Notes under the pieces: generated by a model
What the model was told of the DNA's origin: nothing
The model's input: only the letters and a program-made list of their open reading frames with translations
Database searches by the model: none
Position numbers and translations under genes: made by a program
Shown here: piece by piece, positions 16,493 through 24,843 of the stretch
Layout: each line of letters begins with the position of its first letter
Position numbering within the stretch: the first letter of the stretch is position 1
NCBI RefSeq assembly: GCF_900637055.1
Contig: NZ_LR134338.1
Location: forward strand, 4,553,001 to 4,617,000
Direction: 5' to 3'
Source: Brevibacillus brevis
GTDB taxonomy: Bacteria; Bacillota; Bacilli; Brevibacillales; Brevibacillaceae
DNA: 64,000 bases

Positions 16493-17392
16493 ATGAAGGT
16501 TGAGATCGCACCAACCAATCAAGCTCTTCCGCCCAAAGCAGCGGCTGCTCGCCCTAGCAGATGGCGGACTTTTTACAGGAAACTACGAAAAAACAAACTC
16601 GCCATGGTAGGCGGCTGTATCGTGATTTTCTACATCGTGATTGCCCTGTTGGCACCATTCATCGCTCCCTACGATCCATATGAAATTGACTTGGTCAACA
16701 AGTTGAAGCCACCATCTGCTGAACACTGGATGGGTACCGATGACAAAGGCCGGGATGTACTGAGCCGTCTTTTATACGGAACACAGCTCTCGATGTCCGT
16801 CGGATTTGTCGCCGTCTTTATTGGTGCATTTTTCGGAATTATTCTCGGCTTATTATCCGGTTACTACGGAGGCTGGGTAGATACGGTCATCTCCCGTATC
16901 ATCGACGTTCTGCTCGCCTTCCCCGGAATCCTGCTTTCTCTGGCCATCGTCAGTGCCTTAGGGCCGAGTCTCTTTAACGTTATGATCGCCGTTGGTATCT
17001 TCTCGATTCCTGTATTTGCACGGATCGTCCGCGGCTCTACTTTGACCGTGAAAAAACTGGAGTACATCGATGCGATCCGCTCACTCGGTGCCAATGACTT
17101 CACGATTATCTTTAAACACATTTTTCCAAACATTTTGTCTCCTATTATCGTACAGGCAACGATGCGCCTAGCTACCGCGATTCTATCCGCTGCTGGCCTT
17201 TCGTTCCTCGGACTGGGAGCACAGCCTCCTCTGCCGGAGTGGGGCGCCATGCTCAGCAACGGACGTGACTTCTTGTTTACCGCTCCACATCTGGCCATGT
17301 TCCCTGGTTTCGCTATTGCAACTCTTGTTCTCGGCTTCAACATCTTTGGAGACGGCCTTAGGGACGCTCTCGATCCACGAATGAAAACTTAG
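16493..17392 (+). CDS. Dipeptide/oligopeptide-type ABC permease (DppC-like)
   Basis: A 299-residue permease with an N-terminal cytoplasmic tail, one TM at about 39-60, a DppC-type extracytoplasmic segment (PYDPYEIDLVNKLKPPS, then HWMGTDDKGRDVLSRLLYG) and five more TMs. The EAA-type coupling loop reads EYIDAIRSLGANDFTIIFKH (186-205). AAAGGAGGGGTTACACC is an excellent ribosome binding site. It opens a four-gene transporter operon with the unusual order C-B-D-F and no periplasmic-type binding protein gene. It forms the channel with the DppB-like protein that follows 14 bases later. Confidence 0.9.
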   Translation: MKVEIAPTNQALPPKAAAARPSRWRTFYRKLRKNKLAMVGGCIVIFYIVIALLAPFIAPYDPYEIDLVNKLKPPSAEHWMGTDDKGRDVLSRLLYGTQLSMSVGFVAVFIGAFFGIILGLLSGYYGGWVDTVISRIIDVLLAFPGILLSLAIVSALGPSLFNVMIAVGIFSIPVFARIVRGSTLTVKKLEYIDAIRSLGANDFTIIFKHIFPNILSPIIVQATMRLATAILSAAGLSFLGLGAQPPLPEWGAMLSNGRDFLFTAPHLAMFPGFAIATLVLGFNIFGDGLRDALDPRMKT

Positions 17393-17406
17393 GAGGGAAT
17401 GCTACC

Positions 17407-18327
17407 ATGTTTGTTTACATTATCCGTCGCCTGCTGCAGATGATTCCCGTCCTGCTCGGTGTCATTCTGGTCGTCTTTTTGATCATGCAAATGGTTCCTG
17501 GCGACCCAGCTGTATTGCTCGCCGGAGAAGGCGCTTCTGAGGAAACCATCGCGAAAATGCGCACACAGCTCGGCTTGGATCAGCCGATCATGGTTCAATA
17601 CGCGCAATATGTCGCCAACGTGTTCCAAGGCGATCTAGGTACATCACTTCGCTCTAATCTTCCCGTGTGGGATGAAATCATGGCGCGCTTGCCCGCTACC
17701 ATCGAACTCGCCATTGCCAGTATTTTTGTAACGGTTGTCCTCGGAATGATCGCAGGTATCATCTCTGCTACCAAGCAATACTCTGCTGCTGATATTACGA
17801 TCATGGTTATTGCCTTGCTCGGTGTATCCTTGCCAAGCTTTTGGCTCGGCTTGAGCTTGATCTACACGTTCTCCGTCAAGCTGCAGCTCTTCCCGGTCGC
17901 AGGCTGGGGCACCTGGAAGCACATGATTTTGCCAGCGATCACACTCGGTACCGCTGGGGCTGCTATCGTTGCTCGTATGACTCGCTCCAGTATGCTCGAC
18001 GTCGTGCGTCAAGACTATATACGCACAGCAAAAGCAAAAGGCTTGCGTGAAACAGTCATCATTTACAAGCATGCTTTGAAAAACGCATTGATCCCGATTA
18101 TTACCGTCGTCGGCTTGCAGTTCGGTTTCCTTTTGGGTGGTACGGTTCTCGTAGAATCTGTATTTGCCATCAACGGTTTGGGCCGTCTGATCGTCGATGC
18201 GATCCGCATGCGTGATTTGCCCGTCGTACAAGGCGGCGTACTGATCGCTTCCATTATCTTCGTGTTCGTGAACCTGCTCGTCGATGTATTGTATCGCTAC
18301 TTTAATAAACGAATTGATCTGAACTAA
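17407..18327 (+). CDS. Dipeptide/oligopeptide-type ABC permease (DppB-like)
   Basis: A 306-residue protein with the DppB layout: an N-terminal TM (RRLLQMIPVLLGVILVVFLI), the MQMVPGDPA motif, a soluble loop, then five TMs with the coupling loop DYIRTAKAKGLRETVIIYKH (220-239) and the GGTVLVESVFAINGLGRLI signature near the end. It pairs with the DppC-like permease. The AGGAGGGAATGCTACC site and the short spacing (14 bases before, 12 after) show tight cotranscription. Substrates of this transporter class include peptides, nickel, opines and small amides, and none can be chosen from the permease alone. Confidence 0.9.
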   Translation: MFVYIIRRLLQMIPVLLGVILVVFLIMQMVPGDPAVLLAGEGASEETIAKMRTQLGLDQPIMVQYAQYVANVFQGDLGTSLRSNLPVWDEIMARLPATIELAIASIFVTVVLGMIAGIISATKQYSAADITIMVIALLGVSLPSFWLGLSLIYTFSVKLQLFPVAGWGTWKHMILPAITLGTAGAAIVARMTRSSMLDVVRQDYIRTAKAKGLRETVIIYKHALKNALIPIITVVGLQFGFLLGGTVLVESVFAINGLGRLIVDAIRMRDLPVVQGGVLIASIIFVFVNLLVDVLYRYFNKRIDLN

Positions 18328-18339
18328 GGAGGGATCACC

Positions 18340-19362
18340 ATGCCGGAGCAACAAGATATCATCCTGGACGTTCGCAATCTGCAAACGCATTTTTTCACAG
18401 ACGATGGCGTCAGTAAAGCAGTGGACGGCGTTGATTTCTCTCTAAATAGAGGAGAGACACTCGGTCTGGTAGGAGAATCGGGCTGTGGAAAAAGTATCAC
18501 TTCCCTCTCGATCCTGCGTTTGATTGCCAGTCCTCCGGGAAAAATTGTAGGAGGAGAAATCCTTTTCAAAGGGCAAGACCTGACGAAGAAATCCGAGACA
18601 GACATGCGCGCGATCCGCGGGAACGAGATTTCGATGATTTTCCAAGAGCCTATGACCTCGCTCAATCCGGTTTATTCGGTTGGGGAGCAAATCGCAGAAG
18701 TATTGCGCCTGCACCAAAATATGGGACGGAAGGAAGCGTGGGACAAAGCAGTAGACATGCTGCGTCTGGTCGGTATTCCTTCCCCGGAAAAACGCGCGAC
18801 GCAAGAGCCGCATGAATTGTCTGGGGGTATGCGCCAACGCGTTATGATCGCGATGGCTCTCGCCTGCCGCCCGGAAATTTTGATCGCGGATGAACCGACG
18901 ACGGCTTTGGATGTTACCATTCAGGCTCAGATTCTCGAGCTGATGAAAAAGCTGCAAGTCGAAATGGGCATGAGCATCATCATGATTACTCACGATCTTG
19001 GCGTCGTTGCTGAAACATGCGATCGCGTCGCGGTCATGTACGCGGGAAAGGTCGTGGAGTACACGACTGCACAAAACCTGTTCGCGAATCCACGCCATCC
19101 CTATACAGTAGGGCTGATGAACTCCCTCCCCCGTCTGGATGAGGACGTGGAAGAGCTGCAAGCGATTAAAGGGAACGTACCAAGTCCGTTCAACATGCCA
19201 GTTGGATGCCGATTCGCTCCGCGTTGCCCGCATGCAACAGAGCTGTGCAATACGAAGCTTCCCGAGCTCTTGGAGTATGCAGACGGAAGCAAAGTACGCT
19301 GCTGGATGTATACGTCTGAGTGGGACGGCGACACCAAGACTGCTACGGAAGTGGGGGTATGA
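18340..19362 (+). CDS. Oligopeptide-type ABC ATPase (DppD-like)
   Basis: A 340-residue ATPase with Walker A GESGCGKS (near 46-53), signature LSGGMRQR, Walker B ILIADEPTTALD and the C-terminal oligopeptide-transporter domain carrying cysteines (CRFAPRCPHATELC), a [4Fe-4S]-type cluster motif seen in the Dpp/Opp ATPases. It works as a heterodimer with the DppF-like protein downstream. The stop codon overlaps the first ATG of that gene (ATGA), so translation is coupled. AAGGAGGGATCACC precedes the start. Confidence 0.9.
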   Translation: MPEQQDIILDVRNLQTHFFTDDGVSKAVDGVDFSLNRGETLGLVGESGCGKSITSLSILRLIASPPGKIVGGEILFKGQDLTKKSETDMRAIRGNEISMIFQEPMTSLNPVYSVGEQIAEVLRLHQNMGRKEAWDKAVDMLRLVGIPSPEKRATQEPHELSGGMRQRVMIAMALACRPEILIADEPTTALDVTIQAQILELMKKLQVEMGMSIIMITHDLGVVAETCDRVAVMYAGKVVEYTTAQNLFANPRHPYTVGLMNSLPRLDEDVEELQAIKGNVPSPFNMPVGCRFAPRCPHATELCNTKLPELLEYADGSKVRCWMYTSEWDGDTKTATEVGV

Positions 19363-19364
19363 CC

Positions 19365-20360
19365 ATGATGACGACACAAGCGAATCCAACGAAAAAACCA
19401 CTGCTCGAAGTAAAAAATCTCAAGCAGCACTTCCCGATCAAAGGCGGCATTTTAGGCCGTACCGTCAACCATGTAAAAGCCGTAGATGACATCAGCTTCA
19501 CAATCTATGAAGGAGAAACACTGAGTATTGTAGGCGAATCCGGTTGTGGCAAATCCACTACCGGTCGTGCCATCCTCCGTCTGGATGAACCAACGAGCGG
19601 AACGGTATTATTCGAAGGACAAGATCTGCTGGCGATGTCCAAGAAGCAAATGCGCGACATGCGCAAGCATTTGCAGGTCATTTTCCAGGACCCATTCGCT
19701 TCGCTCAACCCGCGCCAATCTGTATCCGCTATTCTCGGGGAAGCGTTGGCGATCCAAAATATCGTACCTGCGCATCAACGCCGCGAGCGCATTATCGAGC
19801 TGCTCGGCTATGTAGGCTTGCGTCCGGATCAAATTGACCGTTTCCCGCATGAGTTCAGCGGCGGACAACGCCAACGCATCGGAATTGCCCGTGCCCTCGC
19901 GATGCAACCGAAGCTGATCATTTGTGACGAAGCCGTATCCGCACTCGACGTATCCATTCAGGCTCAAGTGTTGAATCTCTTGAAATCGTTGCAAAAGCAA
20001 TTCAAGCTGACGTATTTGTTTATCTCCCATGACCTCGGCGTCGTTCGTCACATCTCGGATCGCGTCATGGTCATGTACCTCGGTAAAGTCGTAGAGATTG
20101 CGGATAAAAAGTCCCTGTTTGACAACCCGCAGCATCCTTACACGCAGGCACTCTTGTCTGCAATCCCGGTGCCAGACATAAACAAAAAGCAGGAACGGAT
20201 CATTCTGCGCGGAGATGTACCTTCTCCCATCAATCCTCCGCAGGGCTGCCGCTTCCATACGCGTTGCCCGTATGCGATTGATCGCTGCAAAACAGAAGTA
20301 CCTGGCTTGACCAGCCTGCACGATACGCATCAAGTTGCCTGCCACCTTGTCCAAGTCTAA
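19365..20360 (+). CDS. Oligopeptide-type ABC ATPase (DppF-like)
   Basis: A 331-residue ATPase with Walker A GESGCGKST, signature FSGGQRQR, Walker B LIICDEAVSALD and a C-terminal CRFHTRCPYAIDRC motif. Walker B is followed by A-V where most family members have P-V/P-T (DEPVSALD), a small and probably tolerated change. I place the start at the ATG at 19365, about 7 bases after GTGGGGG; the in-frame ATG at 19359 overlapping the DppD stop is the alternative. It is the last gene of the transporter operon. No clear terminator follows, so transcription may continue into the two-component genes at 20456. Confidence 0.88.
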   Translation: MMTTQANPTKKPLLEVKNLKQHFPIKGGILGRTVNHVKAVDDISFTIYEGETLSIVGESGCGKSTTGRAILRLDEPTSGTVLFEGQDLLAMSKKQMRDMRKHLQVIFQDPFASLNPRQSVSAILGEALAIQNIVPAHQRRERIIELLGYVGLRPDQIDRFPHEFSGGQRQRIGIARALAMQPKLIICDEAVSALDVSIQAQVLNLLKSLQKQFKLTYLFISHDLGVVRHISDRVMVMYLGKVVEIADKKSLFDNPQHPYTQALLSAIPVPDINKKQERIILRGDVPSPINPPQGCRFHTRCPYAIDRCKTEVPGLTSLHDTHQVACHLVQV

Positions 20361-20455
20361 TCATAGAGAGATTAAAATTTTCTAAAAACGCAAGAGATCA
20401 CGAAGCAGCATGATATGATGGTAACTGCAAAATCTATCCATACAGAAGGGATCTC

Positions 20456-21244
20456 ATGATAAGCTTCGAAGGTTTCACATTGCTCATTCTGCTGTTTATT
20501 TTGGCTCCTATCATAGGAGCTATTGCTTTATTGTTTCTGTTCATTTTCGAGAAGCGGATTGATCTGTTAGAAAACAAGAATCTGAAGATCGAGCTGGAAA
20601 AAGAGCTGCAGCAAGCGCTCTACAATCAGTTGAATCAACAGATCCAGCCTCACTTCTTGTTTAATACGCTAAATGTCATTCTCAGTCTGGCGCGACTGAA
20701 CCGAACGAAGGAACTGGTGAGAGCGCTCGAAGTGCTCTCCCAGTTTCTCAAATTCAAATACAAATCCACAGAGCCGTTGATTTCATTGGCGCGGGAGATT
20801 ACGTACACGGAGCAATATTTGGAGATTCAAAAGCTGCGTTTCGGCGATCGGCTCAGGATTCAGCTAGATTGTGCAGATGATCTCTTGCAAGCATCCATTC
20901 CCCCATTCGTCTTGCAGACGCTCGTGGAAAACGCATTTAAGCATGGATTGGAACGAAAAATGGGCGAAGCTATCTTAGACATCCGCCTAAGCCGAAAAGA
21001 TGACGATGTCCTGCTTACGGTCATGGACAACGGTTCTTCCGGACTCACAGCATTCCAGAATGAAAGTGAGATCGAAACGGAACAGCCACATGAGAAGAGC
21101 GGTCACGGGTTGGACAACATCCGCAGGCGGCTCCACCTTTGTTTTGGTGATCATGCACATCTGGAGCTTGCTCCGATATCTGAGGGAGGAACTCTTGTGT
21201 CTGTCAGGTGGCCCTGTACTTATGAACAAATCGATCTGAGGTGA
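20456..21244 (+). CDS. LytS/YesM-type sensor histidine kinase without a sensor domain
   Basis: A 262-residue kinase. Residues 6-32 form one strongly hydrophobic segment, then a short coiled coil (FEKRIDLLENKNLKIELEKE), then the His-kinase box QPHFLFNTLN with the phosphorylated His66, and an HATPase with N-box ENAFKHG and GHGLDNIRRRL. Family members usually carry 200-300 residues of extracytoplasmic or multi-TM sensor before the kinase core; here there is none. It may read its signal through a partner, for example the symporter encoded two genes downstream. It is followed 4 bases later by its response regulator. Confidence 0.87.
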   Translation: MISFEGFTLLILLFILAPIIGAIALLFLFIFEKRIDLLENKNLKIELEKELQQALYNQLNQQIQPHFLFNTLNVILSLARLNRTKELVRALEVLSQFLKFKYKSTEPLISLAREITYTEQYLEIQKLRFGDRLRIQLDCADDLLQASIPPFVLQTLVENAFKHGLERKMGEAILDIRLSRKDDDVLLTVMDNGSSGLTAFQNESEIETEQPHEKSGHGLDNIRRRLHLCFGDHAHLELAPISEGGTLVSVRWPCTYEQIDLR

Positions 21245-21248
21245 GAAG

Positions 21249-21953
21249 ATGAACGTACTACTCGTGGATGACGAACCGTTGGAGCTGGACCAACTCGAGT
21301 ATTTGATTCAGCCCATGTTCCCCTTGTGGAAATTCTACAAGGCCGCAGATGGCAGCAAGGCCATGGCGATCAGCCAGAAGGTTCCTCTTCATCTCGCCTT
21401 TCTGGACATTAATCTTCCGGGGAAATCCGGGCTGGTGCTTGGCGAAGAGCTGAGAGCTCAGCACAAAGACATCGAGCTCATTATTGTAACAGCTTATCAA
21501 GATTTTCATTATGCCAAGCAATCGATCCGCCTCGGTGTCGTGGATTACATCACGAAGCCCGTCATTGAGAGCGAGCTGGTCGACATTCTGAAAAAATATC
21601 AGAAGAGCCCTGCCCTCTCCGCTTACACCCGAATTATTTCCGATGCGATGAACATCATTCATCAAAAATTCGCGGAGAAGCTGAATTTGGCTGATCTTGC
21701 CGCAGAAGTCCATATCAATCCTACCTATTTGAGCCGCCGTTTTCATGAAGAAGTAGGCGTCTCATTCTCTGAGTATTTAATGCAGTACCGCATTCAAATG
21801 TCGAAGAAGTTCCTGATCGCTCATCCTGATTGGAGCATATCGACGGTTGCCGAGCGGACTGGCTTCAACAGCCAACACTATTTCAGCACCATTTTTCGCA
21901 AGGTAGTGGGGAAAACCCCGAAAGAATACCGGGATAAGGGGAATGCATCTTGA
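21249..21953 (+). CDS. YesN-type response regulator (receiver + AraC HTH)
   Basis: A 234-residue regulator. The receiver domain spans 1-120 with the acidic pocket VDDEP (7-9), phospho-acceptor Asp53 in FLDINLPGKSG, and Lys103 in DYITKPV. The AraC-type DNA-binding domain takes up 135-232 with LADLAAEVHINPTYLSRRFH and AERTGFNSQHYFSTIFRKVVG. It lacks the long middle domain of classic YesN (about 370 residues or more), so it is a compact member. Its TGA stop overlaps the TTG start of the symporter gene. Likely targets are its own operon and the neighbouring transporter/deaminase genes. Confidence 0.88.
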   Translation: MNVLLVDDEPLELDQLEYLIQPMFPLWKFYKAADGSKAMAISQKVPLHLAFLDINLPGKSGLVLGEELRAQHKDIELIIVTAYQDFHYAKQSIRLGVVDYITKPVIESELVDILKKYQKSPALSAYTRIISDAMNIIHQKFAEKLNLADLAAEVHINPTYLSRRFHEEVGVSFSEYLMQYRIQMSKKFLIAHPDWSISTVAERTGFNSQHYFSTIFRKVVGKTPKEYRDKGNAS

Positions 21954-23278
21954 CCTACTTATCGTTTCGCGAATACGTGGTAGGTGCAGCAAAGATCGGC
22001 ATTGGGCTTGGGGTCGTCTCGATCCTCGCCCGCTGGGTAACCGGAAACACGATATTCGGTTCACCGGAAGCACTCGTCAAATACGGGATATTTGGCGGGA
22101 TCGGCTTCGCTTTGATGGGAGCATTTGCCCTCAGTATGTTTGGCCTGCTTGGTCGTAAAGTCCGCCGTGAGTTATCGGAAGGGATGACCATCGGGGATTA
22201 CATGCGGGACAAGCTGCATCCGTTTGGTTACTGGCTGATGATCATCATCCTTTTGATTACCACGATTGAAGCGATGTTCGTTCAGGGAATGGCTGGGGGC
22301 GTATTGCTGAACATCTTGTTTGGCTTACCGATCCCTCTTGGCTTGCTCTGTTTTTTTGGATTTTGTGTGCTGTTTGCAGGCATCGGAGGTATCCGCTCGA
22401 TCCATCGTTTTGCCATCGTGCAAATTGTCATTACGTTTGCGGCCATCATCCTGATTCCCGTCTACTTTTTCGTCGGAAAAGGTGTAGAGCACGTCTATAA
22501 CGGACTGCGCCTTTACCATCCTTACCTTTTGGTGCTCAACAACAACGAGGGGCTTTTTTTTATCATTACCGGGCTGTTGATCGGGTTTGGTCAAGTGTTT
22601 GTCGATCAGGCATCGTGGCAGCGGCTCTATATGATGGAAGAGAAAAAGATCGTCCCTACCTTTCTGGTGTCCGGGCTCATTTTTGCCACCGTACCACTGG
22701 CGTTTTCCTCGCTGATCATCATCGTCCTTTTTACGGGCGGCTTTGATGATATTTACTCGCTGTTGTTTGATCTCGTACGCAAGATTGACACGATGATCTT
22801 GCTTGTATTATTTGTCCTCTGTGCCTTTGGTGCGATCATGTCCGCTTTTGGTGCAGGTCTTCATTCCATGATTAGTCTAATGGTCAACAACGTCTATCAG
22901 CTGTTCCGACCAGACGCTTCTGAACGGCAAAAAATCCGTTTGGGCTACATTCTTGCCATTGCTATCGGTGCGCTTTCGTATGGTTTGACGATCTACTTCC
23001 AGCCGACCTTGCTGGATTTGCTGTTCTTCTTTGGCATTATGTATGCCTCACTGTTTTTGCCTGTCGTCGTTATCGTGTTGACGAAGGGAAAAGCACCTAC
23101 TTTCATTTTGATCAGCGCAGTAATGGGATTCGTCGCAGGCTATAGCAGCCGGATGTACGTCGATCCCATGATGGCAATCTGGATTGCCTCCTTATGTACA
23201 GCTCTGGTCTTAACCGCCTACTTGTGCATGACCTGGCTGTGGAAACGGTACATCCGAACGCCGGATCACACTCGCTGA
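21950..23278 (+). CDS. Sodium:solute symporter family protein
   Basis: A 442-residue membrane protein with about 12 hydrophobic segments and SSS-family wording (GMTIGDYMRDKL, GFGQVFVDQASWQRLYM, CAFGAIMSAFGAGLHSMISLMVNNVYQLF). The start is a TTG overlapping the response-regulator stop, with GATAAGGGG eight bases before it. Known SSS carriers bring in sugars, amino acids, nucleobases or carboxylates with Na+. The tight coupling to a two-component system recalls SSS/kinase pairs such as PrlS or CbrA, where the transporter-like part acts as sensor. Here the two functions would sit on separate polypeptides. Confidence 0.82.
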   Translation: MTYLSFREYVVGAAKIGIGLGVVSILARWVTGNTIFGSPEALVKYGIFGGIGFALMGAFALSMFGLLGRKVRRELSEGMTIGDYMRDKLHPFGYWLMIIILLITTIEAMFVQGMAGGVLLNILFGLPIPLGLLCFFGFCVLFAGIGGIRSIHRFAIVQIVITFAAIILIPVYFFVGKGVEHVYNGLRLYHPYLLVLNNNEGLFFIITGLLIGFGQVFVDQASWQRLYMMEEKKIVPTFLVSGLIFATVPLAFSSLIIIVLFTGGFDDIYSLLFDLVRKIDTMILLVLFVLCAFGAIMSAFGAGLHSMISLMVNNVYQLFRPDASERQKIRLGYILAIAIGALSYGLTIYFQPTLLDLLFFFGIMYASLFLPVVVIVLTKGKAPTFILISAVMGFVAGYSSRMYVDPMMAIWIASLCTALVLTAYLCMTWLWKRYIRTPDHTR

Positions 23279-23300
23279 CCCACAGGAAGGAACGAATCCT

Positions 23301-24194
23301 ATGCTACGCTCCTACTTGCTGCTCATTTTTTGCGTAACCGCTTGGGGCAGCAATTTCGTCTTCGGGAAAATGCTCGTCGCCGAGTTTTCTCCGCTCTTTT
23401 TGTCGGCTATGCGCCTCTTGTTTATCGTGTTGTTTCTGCTCATCTGGTCCAGAGGGCGTCTGAAAATGCCAAAGCTCTCTCGTACGGACTGGCTTTTGCT
23501 CGCGGTACTGGGAGTTGTGGGCGTATTCATCAACCAGTGGTCCTTCTATAAAGGGCTCGTTACAGCCGATCCGACCACCTCTGCCCTGATCCTGGCGCTG
23601 ACGCCAATTACAACCGCTCTCTTGGCTGCCTTGTTCTTGAAAGAATCGCTGACTGGCCGCATGGCAATCGGTTCGGTAATCGGTACATCAGGCGTTTTAT
23701 TCGTCATTTATACAGGGGCAGAGCTGCATTTTGATGTAGGCATCCTCTGGATTGTATTGACGATGCTGACGTTCGCAACCTCGATCATACTCGTCAGGTT
23801 GTTGGGGCATCGACTCCCTCCACTCGTGACGACGCTCGTATCCAATTTGATCGGTTTCGGATCGATGCTGCCTTTTGTCCTGATCAGCATCCCTACGGCC
23901 ACGGTAAGCACCAGCCTCTCATCCTGGATTCTCTTGTTTGTCACCGCTGTCGTCATGCACGGCATTGTGACCTTAATCTGGAACAGCCAACTACAGAAGG
24001 TAGGCGCTGCCAAAGCCGCGATGTTTGCGAATCTGGAACCGTTTATTGCCATGCTTTTTGGCTTGTTATTGCTGGCAAAGCCTGTAACAGCCGTACAGTT
24101 TTTCGGTGCGATTCTCATCATCGCAGGCGTGACCTTGACCACAACCTCCAAGGACCCGCGCGAAAAGAAGAAGCTCTCCTCACTTTCATCCTGA
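23301..24194 (+). CDS. EamA/DMT-family transporter
   Basis: A 297-residue protein with ten hydrophobic segments forming two EamA repeats (about 5-135 and 147-285). The first opens with WGSNFVFGKML, and the second repeat contains the typical NLEPFIAMLFGLLLLAKPVTAVQFFGAILIIAG-like ending (near 250-280). DMT members of this type are usually exporters of amino acids or metabolites. It follows the symporter by 22 bases with its own AGGAAGGAACG site and so probably ends the kinase-regulator-symporter operon. Confidence 0.85.
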   Translation: MLRSYLLLIFCVTAWGSNFVFGKMLVAEFSPLFLSAMRLLFIVLFLLIWSRGRLKMPKLSRTDWLLLAVLGVVGVFINQWSFYKGLVTADPTTSALILALTPITTALLAALFLKESLTGRMAIGSVIGTSGVLFVIYTGAELHFDVGILWIVLTMLTFATSIILVRLLGHRLPPLVTTLVSNLIGFGSMLPFVLISIPTATVSTSLSSWILLFVTAVVMHGIVTLIWNSQLQKVGAAKAAMFANLEPFIAMLFGLLLLAKPVTAVQFFGAILIIAGVTLTTTSKDPREKKKLSSLSS

Positions 24195-24327
24195 GCAAAG
24201 CAGTTCGCCGCACTTTTCATACTAAAATAGTCGGAATTGTAGTTGAGAAGTACAATTTCATTGCTTTATACTGGGAGAAAGCGGGCGAGTCTGTACCGTT
24301 ACATCGTGCTAAGAGGAGGGACAGTCC

Positions 24328-24774
24328 ATGTCTACCGTAAAACTATCCCAGTGGGAAATGATGCTGTTAGAGGCAGCCCGTGCCCATGGATTCGTCGATG
24401 AAGAAATCATCCACAAGCTGAGAACAGGTGACCCTGCGCCTTTTTCGGATGTGGAGGGCGGCAAGTACGATTACACCCATCTCTTTGAACTGTCCAAAAC
24501 CGATCCCACTACGCTGGAAGCCGCGATTCGCGAAGGCTACCAAATCAAATTCACCACTTTTAAAGGGATCAAGTTTTTGCTGAACAAACGCTACAACATC
24601 CAAGCGGAGCGTGACTATCAAGTCGAGGAAACAGCGCTGAACCACGTTCGCTTATCAGACGCTGCACTGGCATGGATGCGCAGGACAATCTCCCATAACT
24701 GGCGAATTGTTGAACTAGAAAAGCTCGCAGACACCAAAGAAACGCTCGTCAGATTTGAACTGGCAGCATCGTAA
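24328..24774 (+). CDS. Conserved-looking hypothetical protein (148 aa)
   Basis: A soluble, 148-residue protein without signal peptide or membrane segment. It has a good start context (AAGAGGAGGGACAGTCC before ATG), codon use like its neighbours, and ends just before a clear terminator, so it is surely a gene. Sequence landmarks are HGFVDEEIIHKLRTGD near the N-terminus and a basic middle part (FTTFKGIKFLLNKRYNI). I do not recognise a family. It is flanked by an EamA exporter and an APH-fold kinase on the same strand. Confidence 0.7.
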   Translation: MSTVKLSQWEMMLLEAARAHGFVDEEIIHKLRTGDPAPFSDVEGGKYDYTHLFELSKTDPTTLEAAIREGYQIKFTTFKGIKFLLNKRYNIQAERDYQVEETALNHVRLSDAALAWMRRTISHNWRIVELEKLADTKETLVRFELAAS

Positions 24775-24780
24775 ATACGA

Positions 24781-24816
24781 AAGAGCACTTTCCTTAGTGG
24801 AGAGTGCTCTTTTTTC
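24781..24816 (+). terminator. Rho-independent terminator
   Basis: AAGAGCACTTTCC pairs with GGAGAGTGCTCTT around TTAGT and is followed by T6, directly after the gene ending at 24774. Confidence 0.85.
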
Positions 24817-24843
24817 GAAAAGCGGAATATGGGAAGGAGAATC

